From Methylobacterium radiotolerans JCM 2831 (GTDB lineage Bacteria; Pseudomonadota; Alphaproteobacteria; Rhizobiales; Beijerinckiaceae), in the NCBI RefSeq assembly GCF_000019725.1, contig NC_010510.1, positions 214,501 through 278,500 on the forward strand: a stretch of 64,000 bases of DNA. Reading direction: 5' to 3'. This document shows, piece by piece, positions 49,897-58,791 of this stretch. A program made the position numbers and the translations under genes. How positions within the stretch are numbered: position 1 is the first letter of the stretch; every line of letters starts with the position of its first letter. A model generated the notes under the pieces. That model was not told the origin of the DNA, ran no database searches, and worked only from the letters and a program-made list of their open reading frames with translations.

Positions 49897-50559
49897 ATGC
49901 GAACGATCGTTTATGCCGATGGCGGATGCGACCCGAACCCCGGGCCGGGGGGGTGGGGCGTCGTCATCGCGGCCCCGGACGGCACAGTGGAGCTGTGCGG
50001 TGGAGAGCCCGGCACCACGACCAACAACCGGATGGAGCTGACCGCCGCGATCAAGGGCCTCGAGCATTTTCCCGCCGGGGCCGCGATCGAGATGCGGTGC
50101 GACAGCCAGTACGTCGTCAAATCCGTGACCGAGTGGATGCGCGGCTGGAAGGCGAGGGGCTGGCGCTCGACCACGGGTGACGTGAAGAACGTCGATCTCA
50201 TGAAGCGCCTCGACGAACTGAACGCGGCGCGCGACGTGAAGTGGACCTGGGTCCGGGGACATGCCGGCGACCGTCTCAATGAGCGCGCCGACGCGCTCGT
50301 CCACCGGGGCCGCCGCGAAGCGAAGCTCGGCAAGCTCGAGTCGCGGACCAGTGCCGCCCCCGTAACGGCCCCGACCGCCGCACCGGCCCCGGTGAGCCGG
50401 GGCGCCGACCTGCGCGTCGATCTCGCGCTCGGTCTCCAGGTCGCTCGGGCCGCGAAGGCGGCGGGCGTCACCCCCGACGCCCTGGTCGACGATGCGATCC
50501 GCTTCTACCTCGAGATCGGCCCGAGCGAGGTCGCACGCCTGCGATCGGGCCGGACGTAG
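49897..50559 (+). CDS. rnhA: Ribonuclease HI with C-terminal extension
   Basis: The 220-residue protein has the RNase HI fold in residues 1-145: YADGGCDPNPGPGGWG (D8), TTNNRMELTAAIKGLEHF (E47), MRCDSQYVVKSV (D69) and HAGDRLNERADAL with the last aspartate. These are the four metal-binding carboxylates. It degrades RNA in RNA-DNA hybrids. The C-terminal 70 residues (SRTSAAPVTAPTAAPAP linker, then LRVDLALGLQVARAAKAAGV) form a helical tail not in E. coli RnhA, resembling a short ribbon-helix-helix-like end (PDALVDDAIRFYLEI). Confidence 0.93.
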   Translation: MRTIVYADGGCDPNPGPGGWGVVIAAPDGTVELCGGEPGTTTNNRMELTAAIKGLEHFPAGAAIEMRCDSQYVVKSVTEWMRGWKARGWRSTTGDVKNVDLMKRLDELNAARDVKWTWVRGHAGDRLNERADALVHRGRREAKLGKLESRTSAAPVTAPTAAPAPVSRGADLRVDLALGLQVARAAKAAGVTPDALVDDAIRFYLEIGPSEVARLRSGRT

Positions 50560-50858
50560 CGGCCGGGGCCGGACGGGGCGACACCCGGTCGCCGCTTCGA
50601 CCCGAACTGCGCTGCCTGCGCCCGCCGCTCGAACAGCAGCCGGCCAACTCACGGGACAGTCACGGGGGGGGCGACGCGGTCTCCCCGAAGGCCTGCCCCA
50701 GTCTGATCGTTGCCTGCCCGTTTCGGGCGGCCGTTCGTGGAAGCGGGCACCGTCTCCGCGCCCGCTTCCGGCCCGCGAATCTTGAGCCGCAAGATTATAC
50801 AATAGACGGCCGCGTTCCGATCTCGCCCATCGAACGGCGAGTTGCGCGCGGGCCGCAG
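50560..50858. other. Intergenic stretch upstream of the AraC remnant
   Basis: About 300 bases, GC-rich except TTGAGCCGCAAGATTATACA near 50783-50802, which could be an old promoter for the AraC-like gene. No gene recognised. Confidence 0.4.
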
Positions 50859-51433
50859 ATGCAACCGCTCTTCTCGACAGACGGTCTTCATCCTCGGAAC
50901 GCGTTCCGTCGATGGCGGGAGATGGTCTGCGAGCGGCCGGTGCCGGCCGAACTGCGGACCCTCCCCGACGCCCGGTTCCAGGGTCGTCTGGGGATGTGTC
51001 GCGCATTGGCCAACTGCCGACCTCGCACTTCTCCCACACGGCGGTGCGAACCGAGGCGACGGCCGACGCGGTCCGGCGCAAGGGCCCGCACGGCCGCGTC
51101 TACGCGGTCATGAAGCTCTCCGGCCGAGACACTGTCCAGCAAGGCGACCGGGAGGCGGTGAGCCGGACGGGCGCCTTCATGGTCCTGGATGCGCGCCCGA
51201 GCGTCATCCAGACGGAGACGGGCGGCGCCCTGGTCCTCGACCTGCCGCGCGAGCGTTTCGAGGCCGTGCTGGGTCCGTCCCGGCTGGCCGGTGTCCTCAC
51301 GGTCGGAGCGGTCCTCGCTTCCACGATCTTGGCGAACACACACCTCCGGGACCTGATCCGGGTGAGCGATCGACTCAGCCCCGACGCGGCCACGCGCACG
51401 GCGTCGATCGGGATTGACGGGATCGCCGCGTAA
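50859..51433 (+). pseudogene. Frameshifted, truncated AraC-family regulator
   Basis: The first frame from the ATG at 50859 gives MQPLFSTDGLHPRNAFRRWR, EMVCERPVPAELRTLPDARF and QGRLG, the start of AraC regulators with an AraC-binding-like N-terminal domain. Near 50985 the match shifts frame and continues TSHFSHTAVRTEATADAVRR, VYAVMKLSGRDTVQQGDREA and LVLDLPRERFEAVLGPSRLA. It stops at 51431-51433, just after the linker (DAATRTASIGID). The C-terminal two-helix-turn-helix DNA-binding domain is absent. Both the frameshift and the truncation make it a dead gene. Confidence 0.72.
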
Positions 51434-51781
51434 CGGCGGCCGGCGTCCGGCTGTTCGTTCGACCCGCACCGCCGGCCCGCCTCCAGCAGGCGTGCGGGGA
51501 CGGGGACGCGGCCTTGGCGCCCTCTCACGGCTCCGGAGACGGACCTTCGATCGGACGCCGATCGATATGTGTTTGCCAGATCTGGCGGCAGCCAGATATT
51601 GACCGCGGCATGAGTGTCGATAATTAATGAAATGTCTCGGATCTGAAACTGCTTACGCCATAGCGACCACCTTGTTGGGTCGGAGCGCTCCGGTGCCTCG
51701 GGTTGTAGATGTTTGCATCGGCAGGACGTCATCGAAGAAGACTTATAGTCAGCTGTCCATCCTTTCAGGAACCGGTGATCT
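51434..51781. other. AT-richer spacer upstream of the low-GC oxygenase gene
   Basis: About 350 bases that change from GC-rich to markedly AT-richer after 51590. A perfect 12-bp palindrome GCCAGATCTGGC occupies 51575-51586, with another GCCAGATAT following. No gene is recognised. It may contain the boundary of transferred DNA and the promoter of the downstream gene. Confidence 0.5.
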
Positions 51782-52774
51782 ATGAAAATCGTTCGCGCGA
51801 TCGCGGTCTTCATACAGAAAGTCGTTCACAGGATCCTGCAGTGGCCATCTAAGGCGATTCACCAAATCTATTCCATCGGGCTTATTAGGACGAGAAGAGA
51901 AGACGGCAGGGCTAGCCTCGTGCGAGCCCACGCTTCCAACCTCTCGGAATTGCGAGACGACGAGAGATTGCTTGGGCAGGCTCTGGTGGAGGACGGCTTC
52001 TGCGTGACGGATGCCGGGATGTTCGAGTCGTTCGGAAGCGTGAAGTTTCAGGCTGCCGCGAATGAGATTTACGATTGCATGGAGGAGCATTACCTCAGGA
52101 CCGGTCGGAACATCGACACCATAAAATTGCTCGACCTGTATCCTTCTCTCTTGGATCAGTTCAAGATCGTCTTTCGAGCCGGGCTCGACATCGGGGTTCT
52201 GGAAATTGTCGAGCAGTATCTGAGGCTTCCCGCTGCCTACGGGGGCGTTGATATTTTCTTTACTGTAGCCGACGGGTCGGAGAGAGGTGCGAGAACTTGG
52301 CACAGGGATAGTGAGGACAATCCCATGGTGAAAGTTGCCGTCTATCTCAATGACGTCGATGACAGTGGCGGGCCACTGGAAATCCTTCATCTGCAGCATC
52401 TTGCCCCTATGTCGCGGACATTTCGCGGGTTCAGGCATCAAAAACTTGTAAATCTCCAGAAAGAAGGCAAAATCGATTTTGAGGTCACATCATTTACCGG
52501 ACCGAAAGGGACCGTAGTACTTTGCGACACCTTCAGATATTTCCACAGGGGCAAGCCCGCGACAGGGAGGAATCGAAGGGCGCTCTTTTTCAATTATTAC
52601 GCCAACAAGCCCCTGACCCCTTATTTCTGCCCAAACCCACCCTTCTCATCCGATAAAATGGAAGCTCTGGTTTCGGATCTGTCCGCGAAGCAGAGGGACG
52701 CGGCTCTGTGGCGCGAGAGGCTGACAGGCATCGACAAACTGGTCACGAAAAGACGACCGTATCTGAATGTGTAG
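51782..52774 (+). CDS. Fe(II)/2-oxoglutarate oxygenase of the phytanoyl-CoA dioxygenase-like type
   Basis: The 330-residue protein starts MKIVRAIAVFIQKVVHRILQ after AGGA. The double-stranded beta-helix motif is visible as TWHRDSEDNPMVKVAVYLND (H174, D176), GGPLEILHLQH, and GTVVLCDTFRYFHRGKP (H255) followed by the 2-oxoglutarate arginine in TGRNRRALFFNYY (R265 or R266). This is the HxD...H...R set of PhyH-like oxygenases, which hydroxylate small molecules or glycolipid parts. Its base composition is clearly AT-richer than all neighbours, with codons such as AAA, ATA and TTT in use. I read it as horizontally acquired. The substrate is unknown. Confidence 0.8.
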   Translation: MKIVRAIAVFIQKVVHRILQWPSKAIHQIYSIGLIRTRREDGRASLVRAHASNLSELRDDERLLGQALVEDGFCVTDAGMFESFGSVKFQAAANEIYDCMEEHYLRTGRNIDTIKLLDLYPSLLDQFKIVFRAGLDIGVLEIVEQYLRLPAAYGGVDIFFTVADGSERGARTWHRDSEDNPMVKVAVYLNDVDDSGGPLEILHLQHLAPMSRTFRGFRHQKLVNLQKEGKIDFEVTSFTGPKGTVVLCDTFRYFHRGKPATGRNRRALFFNYYANKPLTPYFCPNPPFSSDKMEALVSDLSAKQRDAALWRERLTGIDKLVTKRRPYLNV

Positions 52775-53062
52775 ATTGTCGCGCGGGCAGCAAGGCGTCC
52801 GTAGTTGTCGCGCGGAGCTTCGAAGAACTGTGGTCCCGCTCGTGATTGGCCGGATGTGCGACGAAGGACCGTGATCCGAGAATCCTCGATGGCCGCCTGC
52901 GTGACCGGGATGGGTCGGGCGCCGAATGGCCGCTCCGGGTCGCGTTTCCTCCGACCGCTGCCGCCGCGCAACGCGGCAGAAGCGGTCATCGCGGTGGCGC
53001 CGTAGCGTTCGAGCCGCGATGCTGTGCCAGGCGACGGCGGGCTCTGCACGCCGGAGTCCGGT

Positions 53063-53435
53063 CCGCGTAGCAACCTCGATGACGTAGCTGCCCCACCCCC
53101 TATCGTGGAACGTCCAGGCCCCCTGAGACGCGCGCGGCTCGGGCACCGCCCAGCCATCGGCCCAGCCATCGACTCTGAGGCGGGCGTTCAGCGCGTCGAC
53201 CTGCTCCCGGCTGTCTTGGATGCAGCCGATGTGGTGCACGTCGGAGTCCTCGGGATAGGCGAACGCGCCGCGTTTCCGGGTAAAGTCGTTGAGAACCAGG
53301 ACCATGTCGTGATCGTCGTGCAAGACGGCGAGCACCGTCCCGCGCATGACGGAGCAGAAGGCCGAAATAGGTCTCGAACATCGCCCGATCGGCGGGCCCG
53401 TTGAGGCCGGTCAGATCGATGTGATCGAGCGTCAC
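53063..53435 (-). pseudogene. Frameshifted VOC/glyoxalase-family protein
   Basis: A GTG at 53435 starts VTLDHIDLTGLNGPADRAMF and ETYFGLLL, the first half-motif of vicinal-oxygen-chelate proteins. Near 53345 the match changes frame to RGTVLAVLHDDHDMVLVLND, FAYPEDSDVHHIGCIQDSRE and ALNARLRVDGWADGWAVPEP, ending GAWTFHDRGWGSYVIEVATR. A small duplication (DGWADGW) is also present. Intact homologues are about 125 residues in one frame. The gene is therefore inactive. Confidence 0.72.
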
Positions 53436-53639
53436 GGAACGTACCTTCCCTGTCGACCGGAAAGTACGCGCTGGTAGTCGGCCGCTGACGGCGGCCGCCA
53501 TGCACGAGCGATAGGCCCCCCGGACTACCGACCGGGCTGCGGCTTCTACACGTCCGCGTTCGGCAGCACGCCGCAGCCCGTCAACGGGGCACGCTCGGAC
53601 GGCGCGTGAGCGTTCCGCGACCTCCGGGGCGCGGCCGGC

Positions 53640-53933
53640 CTACTCGCAGACCTCAACCTGCCGGACGTGCTCGTACCCGTACGGGTCGATGTACGCGCGT
53701 CGCTCGACGTGGCAGGCGCCATAGGGGTCGGGCGCGGCGTAGACGGGGCGGCCCGGGTAGGGCCCGTTGCTGGCCGACGCGATGGCGCTGCCGGCCACGA
53801 CGCCGCCGAGGATGCCCAGCGCCACGGCCCCGCCGACGCCGAGGCCGCGCGCCTGAGCGGCCGGCGGGGTGGCACAGAGTGCCAGAGCGACCAGGGCAGC
53901 CGCACCGCCGGTTCGCAGAAACGATTGACGCAT
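53640..53933 (-). CDS. Small exported glycine-zipper protein
   Basis: The start MRQSFLRTGGAAALVALALC at 53933 gives 97 residues. Residues 1-28 form a signal peptide (ATPPAAQARG). A glycine-rich hydrophobic stretch follows (VGGAVALGILGGVVAGSAIA), then a tyrosine/proline-rich tail (YPGRPVYAAPDPYGACHVER) with cysteines C74 and near the end VEVCE. Such small periplasmic glycine-zipper proteins are common in Methylobacterium and other rhizobiales, of unknown function. Confidence 0.68.
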   Translation of the reverse strand: MRQSFLRTGGAAALVALALCATPPAAQARGLGVGGAVALGILGGVVAGSAIASASNGPYPGRPVYAAPDPYGACHVERRAYIDPYGYEHVRQVEVCE

Positions 53934-54300
53934 GGTGTTCTTCCATCTCCTCGTTGAGGCCACCGTGAGCCCGTAACCGCCGGTTCTCGGTGCTGATCGG
54001 CACGCCGCGTTCAGCGCACACCCTACTCGATGCGGGCTGGCGCCCGACAACTCCCCGAGCGCCTTCCGGAGCGGCGGGCGCCAGCACCGCCGCCGCTGAT
54101 CCGGATCAGCGGCGCTTCTCGGCGCCGCCGGCAGCTCCCGCGTCCGGGGCGCTTCTCCGTGTCGGGGCCGGGCGCCGCGGCGATCGACCGATCGACAGAC
54201 CGACGGGAGCGCGCCAGCTACAGCGCGGTCGGGCGCAGCCGCAACGATCCCTGTCGGCCCGGGGCGCGCCGTTCAGTCAACGTCGAGAGGGACATCCGGG
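53934..54300. other. Intergenic stretch, no convincing gene
   Basis: About 370 bases between the divergent glycine-zipper protein gene and the small membrane protein gene. No recognisable product in any frame. A GAGAGGGACATCCGGG sequence ends the stretch and is the probable ribosome site for the next gene. Confidence 0.45.
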
Positions 54301-54561
54301 ATGGGAAGCGAAGCGCGACACCCGCAATCGCGAGCCGCGTTGGCCGTGTTCGTCGCCGCCGGCATCGCGTTGGCGGGCGCCGGTACGATCGGCTGGCGCT
54401 GGTACAGCTACGTCACGGCCGGCGCCTCGCCCTACGACGAGGTCGGCATCGAGGTGAACCGCCGCCTGCCGGAGCCGCTCCGTGCGTGGGGCTGCCAGCG
54501 CATCAAGGAGCGCTTCCCCCGCGCCGTGCCACCCTACGGTTGCCAGCCTGGACAGGTCTGA
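54301..54561 (+). CDS. Small single-pass membrane protein, 86 aa
   Basis: The ATG at 54301 follows AGAGGGAC. The 86-residue product has one membrane segment (RAALAVFVAAGIALAGAGTI), then a charged outer part: SPYDEVGIEVNRRLPEPLRA, WGCQRIKERFPRAVPPYGCQ. Two cysteines in the C-terminal part (WGCQ and YGCQ) could pair. The C-terminal pattern (WGC..IK.RF....PYGC) looks like a conserved family in this group of organisms but I cannot name it. Confidence 0.6.
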   Translation: MGSEARHPQSRAALAVFVAAGIALAGAGTIGWRWYSYVTAGASPYDEVGIEVNRRLPEPLRAWGCQRIKERFPRAVPPYGCQPGQV

Positions 54562-54678
54562 GGGCTGCCGGGCCGCCGGGCGATTCCGCCCCGCCGTCGA
54601 TCCTATTCAGGGCTGTGGAGCAACCCGGACCGGACGCACGGCCTTCGGAAGCGCGCCGCGCTCGTGAACAAGGCCGCC

Positions 54679-55123
54679 ATGCGCGGTCTCAGCACTCGTC
54701 GTCGGTTTGTGCCTGACCTCCATGCCGCTCGGCGCGGTACGGGCACAACCGGCTCCGAAGCCTGCGCCTGCGGCGGCGCCGGATCCGACCCTGCTGAAGG
54801 TTGCCCGGGAGACAGTCGCGCAGATGCGGGGCAACCGAACCGCGACGCTCGGCTCAATGGCGGCCCCGGTGATCGGCATGATGCAGCAGATCGGGATCGA
54901 GGTGCCCGACAAGGCCCAGGTGCTGGTGCAGGAGGTCGTCATGCCGACGCCGACGGCGCACTACGACGAGCTGCTCGCCATCCAGGCGCGCGGTTTCGCC
55001 ACCGTACTGAACAAGGACGAGTTGCAGGCCATCGCGGCCTTCCACGTGCCGCCCGCCGGGAAACGCCTCGCGGCAGTCCAGCCGCCACTTGCTCGGATTC
55101 AGCGCGCGGGCATGCAGCAATAG
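54679..55123 (+). pseudogene. Exported DUF2059-like protein with a frameshifted signal peptide
   Basis: From base 54680 the frame gives CAVSALVVGLCLTSMPLGAV, then RAQPAPKPAPA, which is a good signal peptide, and a mature part TLLKVARETVAQMRGNRTAT through GFATVLNKDELQAIAAFHVP and PPAGKRLAAVQ, a DUF2059-like ending. But no start codon opens this frame; the ATG at 54679 is one base out of phase. A single-base indel just after the original ATG explains this. A TTG at 54707 could still start a shortened product without a full signal. Export, and hence function, is probably lost. Confidence 0.55.
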
Positions 55124-55337
55124 ATGCGGTCCGTGATGCCGGCGATGCGGGGCAAGCCGACGACGGCCATCCAGGCCCACGGCTGGCCGCCGGGCAAACC
55201 GGCGAAGCCGCGTTGAACAGGTGCGAGCCGCGACGCGGTCGAAGCAGATCGTCGACCGGCTTCGACCGCGCGGCCATGCCAGACACCGTGCTAGACGCCA
55301 CGCGGGGCGCTCGGGCCGTTCGGCGAGTCTCGGAGGG

Positions 55338-55451
55338 TCAGCCGATGGCCCAGAACAGCGGCAGCGCGCCCGCGAGGAACAGGGCCGAGGAGACGAGCAC
55401 GGCGAGGGGCTCGCGGTGATGCAGGACGAAGGCGTGAGGGCTGGCGAACAT
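55338..55451 (-). CDS. Tiny membrane protein, 37 aa
   Basis: ATG at 55451 to TGA at 55338-55340. The product reads MFASPHAFVLHHREPLAVLV and SSALFLAGALPLFWAIG, with one membrane helix at residues 16-36. The frame is short but protein-like, with neighbour-like codon use. I do not recognise a family. It could be a small membrane peptide or a remnant of a larger gene. Confidence 0.4.
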   Translation of the reverse strand: MFASPHAFVLHHREPLAVLVSSALFLAGALPLFWAIG

Positions 55452-55849
55452 GGCGAGGCCGGATCGGGAGAGAGGTCAGCACGCTCGCGCCTGAACCTTG
55501 ACGGATCGAGGGCGCTTCGCGCTGTCCACAGGTGATGGCCGACCTCTGTCGCTGCCGCGCCACATCCTTTTGGATGTGCTCGGGCGCACTTCGCGAACGG
55601 CGTTTCTGGCATACCAAATTCACCAGGCCGTCTTTCCCCCCTCGGCGGCCCGATCCAGCGGCGCAGTGACCCTACGGGTTGCTGCGCCGTTGTCGTTGTG
55701 GATCCGGCCCGGCGCGACCGCCCCGTTCGTATCGGTCCCGCGCCGAGGCTTCTCGGCGGTGCGCGGGCCGGGGGAAGCGAGATCCACGATGGACCCCGAT
55801 CGGGGCCCTCGACGCAGCGAGGCCGCGCATCGGAACGGCGGTCGCGCCG
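55452..55849. other. Intergenic stretch, no convincing gene
   Basis: About 400 bases before the 3' end of the lactate dehydrogenase gene. Contains short frames without recognisable protein on both strands. Confidence 0.4.
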
Positions 55850-57043
55850 TCAGGACGCGATGCGCCGCGCGGCCGGCGCGTCGTCCCGGGTCTTCTGCGC
55901 GGAGGGTGCCCAGAGGATCGACCGGTCAACCGCGCGGATGTCGCGATGGCCGCATAGGGCCATCGTCGTGTCGAGTTCCGTACGGATGATCTCCAGGGAG
56001 CGGGCGACGCCCGCCTGACCGTAGGCGCCGAGCCCGTAGAGGAAGGCGCGGCCGATGAACACGCCCTTCGCACCCAGGGCGACGGCTTTCAGGACGTCCT
56101 GGCCCGAGCGGATCCCGCCGTCCATCAGGACCTCGATGCGCGGGCCGACCGCGTCCGCGATTCCGGGAAGCGCGGCGATGGACGAGGGGGCGCCGTCGAG
56201 CTGCCTCCCGCCATGGTTCGAGACGATGAGCGCATCGGCCCCGGTCGCGGCCGCCTTCTCGGCATCCTCCACGTCCAGGATGCCCTTCAGGATCAGAGGG
56301 CCCTGCCACCGGTCGCGGATCCGCCGCACGTCGTCCCAGTCCAGGCGCGGGTCGAACTGGTCCGCCGTCCAGGCCGAGATCGAGCGGGTATCGCGCACGC
56401 CGTCCACGTGCCCCACGATGTTGCGGAACGTCCGGCGCTGCGTGCGCAGCATGGACCAGCACCAGCGCGGCTTGGTCAGGAGATCGAGGGCGGTGCCCGG
56501 CGTCAGCCTCGGCGGGGCCGACAGGCCGTTTCGGATATCCTTGTGGCGCTGCCCGAGGATCTGGAGGTCCAGCGTCAGGACCAGGGCCGAGCAGCCCGCC
56601 GCCTTCGCGCGGTCGATGAGGCCGTCGTTGAAGCTGCGGTCGCGCATGACGTACAGCTGAAACCAGAACGGCTTGCTCACGGTCTCCGCGACATCCTCGA
56701 TGCTGCAGATGCTCATCGTCGACAGCGTGAACGGCACCCCCGCCGCCTCCGCCGCCCGCGCGGCCAGGATCTCGCCGTCGGCGTGCTGCATGCCCGTGAG
56801 GCCCGTCGGCGCCAGGGCGACGGGCATCGCGACGGCCTGGCCGGCCATCGTCGTGGCGAGGGAGCGGTCGGTCATGTCGACCGCGACGCGCTGGCGGAGC
56901 TTGATGCCGGCGAAATCGGCCTCGTTCGCGCGGTAGGTCGACTCCGTCCACGAACCGGAATCACAGTAATCGTAGAACATCCGCGGCACGCGCCGCTTCG
57001 CGACCCGCCGCAGGTCCTCGACCGTCGTGATGATGGGTGCCAT
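55850..57043 (-). CDS. lldD: FMN-dependent L-lactate dehydrogenase / alpha-hydroxyacid oxidase
   Basis: The 397-residue protein has the complete FMN-dependent alpha-hydroxyacid dehydrogenase pattern: RVPRMFYDYCDSGSWTE, MPVALAPTGLTGMQHADGEI, STMSICSIEDVAE, and the catalytic SNHGGRQLDGAPSSIAALPG (His-Gly-Gly-Arg-Gln-Leu-Asp). LTLDLQILGQRHKDIRNGL matches the LldD/lactate subgroup. It oxidises L-lactate to pyruvate at the inner membrane, passing electrons to quinone. No lactate permease is adjacent. Confidence 0.92.
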   Translation of the reverse strand: MAPIITTVEDLRRVAKRRVPRMFYDYCDSGSWTESTYRANEADFAGIKLRQRVAVDMTDRSLATTMAGQAVAMPVALAPTGLTGMQHADGEILAARAAEAAGVPFTLSTMSICSIEDVAETVSKPFWFQLYVMRDRSFNDGLIDRAKAAGCSALVLTLDLQILGQRHKDIRNGLSAPPRLTPGTALDLLTKPRWCWSMLRTQRRTFRNIVGHVDGVRDTRSISAWTADQFDPRLDWDDVRRIRDRWQGPLILKGILDVEDAEKAAATGADALIVSNHGGRQLDGAPSSIAALPGIADAVGPRIEVLMDGGIRSGQDVLKAVALGAKGVFIGRAFLYGLGAYGQAGVARSLEIIRTELDTTMALCGHRDIRAVDRSILWAPSAQKTRDDAPAARRIAS

Positions 57044-57627
57044 GGGAGGTTCGGCCTCGCGACTGGATGACGGGACCGGTCGCGGGACAGGCGGGCTCGC
57101 GCCCGCTCGTACGCCGCACGCGTTTCAGGTCGCGATGCCCCGTGCTGGACGCTCGACGGTGCAACGGTTCGCCGGAAAACGGAAGCGCGTCGTCGCGGAA
57201 TGCACCGTCCCGGCGGGATGCACGGCCTGCTCAACGGCCGCGAACGGTCCGTCGCGGGAGACCGCCGGTCGCGAGGCCGGTCGCGTCCGGCTTCCCGCGC
57301 GCGGACGCCGGTCCTATCGCGCCTGTGGCGCCCGTCCGCGCCGCAGAAGAGCCCGAAGTTTATGACTGAAAGTACACATTTCGGATCGCGTCTATCTGGA
57401 TCTTCCTGTTCCGGCCGCGCATCAGGACAGATGGCACGCGATCGGTGTCTCGCCGCGACCGCAGTTCGCTTCGCCGCACCGCAGCGAAATCGGTCGAGTG
57501 ACGATCCGAGAACTTCTTCTCATCGAATCTGACCGGCGAAGGCTTGCAGGATAGACATCGGCGCGCGGAATAGGGACCATCGTCGCCAACGCCGGGCCTG
57601 AGCATCGGCGGTGGGACGGATACGCCA
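57044..57627. other. Intergenic stretch between lldD and the ABC transporter operon
   Basis: About 580 bases carrying both divergent promoters. Open frames are Arg/Pro-rich and not recognised. Bases 57350-57420 are somewhat AT-richer (GTTTATGACTGAAAGTACAC near 57357) and may be a promoter. Confidence 0.45.
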
Positions 57628-58791
57628 ATGAGGACGACGCGCCGCGTTTTCTTGACGGGTGCCGCATCCGCAGTCGCGAGCGGTCTGGCGCCGGGGGTGA
57701 TCCGCTCGGCCTGTGCTCAGGGCGCCGGGTCGACAGTCCGGATCGGCATGGTGCTCCCGGTGACGGGGCCAGGCGCGGATGCCGGCCGCTACGCGCTCGC
57801 CGGGGCCAAGATCGCTCTGGAGGCGGTCAACAAAGCCGGCGGGGTGCTCGGCAAGCCCCTGGAGATCGTCACCGAGGACGACCAGACCACCAATCCCGGC
57901 GCGGTCTTCGCCTTCTCGAAACTGGCGTCGCAGAGCGACCTCGTCGGCTTCCTCGGTTCGATCCGCTCGACCCAGAACCACGCCATGGCGCCCGACATCC
58001 TGAAGACGGGGAAACCTGTCTGTTTCGGCGGCACCGACCCGGTTCTGACGCAGCTCGGCAATCCCTGGCTGTTCCGCTTCCGCCCCAACGACAGCTTCTC
58101 GGCCCGGGTGATCGCCGAGCACGGCGTCAACGGGCTGGGCAAGAAGAAGTGGGCGATCATCCACTCCACCGACGCTTTCGGCACCAGCGGGGCCAAGGCG
58201 CTGACCGAGAGCCTCGCCAAGGGCGGCGCCACGGTCGCCCTCGACCAGGGCTACACCAACCAGAGCCAGGACTTCACGCCGGTCGTGCTGGCGATCCGGC
58301 AGTCGGGCGCCGACGTGATCGGCTCGTACTTCACCTTCGAGAACGACATCGGGATCTTCGCGCGGCAGCTGCGCCAACTCGGCGTCACCGCGCCCTGGGT
58401 CGGCTCGCCCTCGATCACCAACGTGACCGCCCTGAAGCTCGCCGGGCCGTCGCTCTACGGCACCTACGGCGTGGCCGACTACGCCGAGGAATCGAGCGAC
58501 GCCGCCCGGGCCTTCGGCAAGGCCTACCGGGCCGCGATGAAGGTCGCCCCCGACAACCAGTCGTCCTGGACCTTCGACGCGGTCACGGTGCTGGCCAAGG
58601 CGATCAACACGGCGGGCAAGACCGACCCGCAGGCGGTCCGCGAGGCCATCCTGGCGGTGCGCGGCCACGAGGGGGCCGAGGGAAGCTACAACTTCGACAA
58701 GAACGGCGACGGCCTGCACGGCTACAACGTCGTGCGCAACGACAAGGGCAACATCGTCTTCGACCGGCGGATCGACTTCTACCAGGGCTGA
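57628..58791 (+). CDS. Branched-chain-amino-acid-type ABC substrate-binding protein
   Basis: The 387-residue protein has a twin-arginine-type signal (MRTTRRVFLTGAASAVASGL, cleavage near SACAQG). The mature part is a LivK/UrtA-like type I-fold binding protein: VRIGMVLPVTGPGADAGRYA, EAVNKAGGVLGKPLEIVTED, FVGSIRS-like SDLVGFLGSIRSTQNHAMAP and HSTDAFGTSGAKALTESLAK. It delivers its ligand to the permease/ATPase genes that follow. Ligand could be leucine-type amino acids, urea, amides or aromatic acids. It is separated from livH by a 190-base gap with a REP-like hairpin. Confidence 0.9.
   Translation: MRTTRRVFLTGAASAVASGLAPGVIRSACAQGAGSTVRIGMVLPVTGPGADAGRYALAGAKIALEAVNKAGGVLGKPLEIVTEDDQTTNPGAVFAFSKLASQSDLVGFLGSIRSTQNHAMAPDILKTGKPVCFGGTDPVLTQLGNPWLFRFRPNDSFSARVIAEHGVNGLGKKKWAIIHSTDAFGTSGAKALTESLAKGGATVALDQGYTNQSQDFTPVVLAIRQSGADVIGSYFTFENDIGIFARQLRQLGVTAPWVGSPSITNVTALKLAGPSLYGTYGVADYAEESSDAARAFGKAYRAAMKVAPDNQSSWTFDAVTVLAKAINTAGKTDPQAVREAILAVRGHEGAEGSYNFDKNGDGLHGYNVVRNDKGNIVFDRRIDFYQG

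Noticed and set aside
53510..53610. Plus-strand frame ending GFYTSAFGSTPQPVNGARSDGA
   Set aside because: Too short, no start codon or family; may be a gene tail but cannot be supported.
55124..55216. Short frame MRSVMPAMRGKPTTAIQAHG after the DUF2059-like remnant
   Set aside because: Thirty codons, low complexity, no support beyond an ATG.
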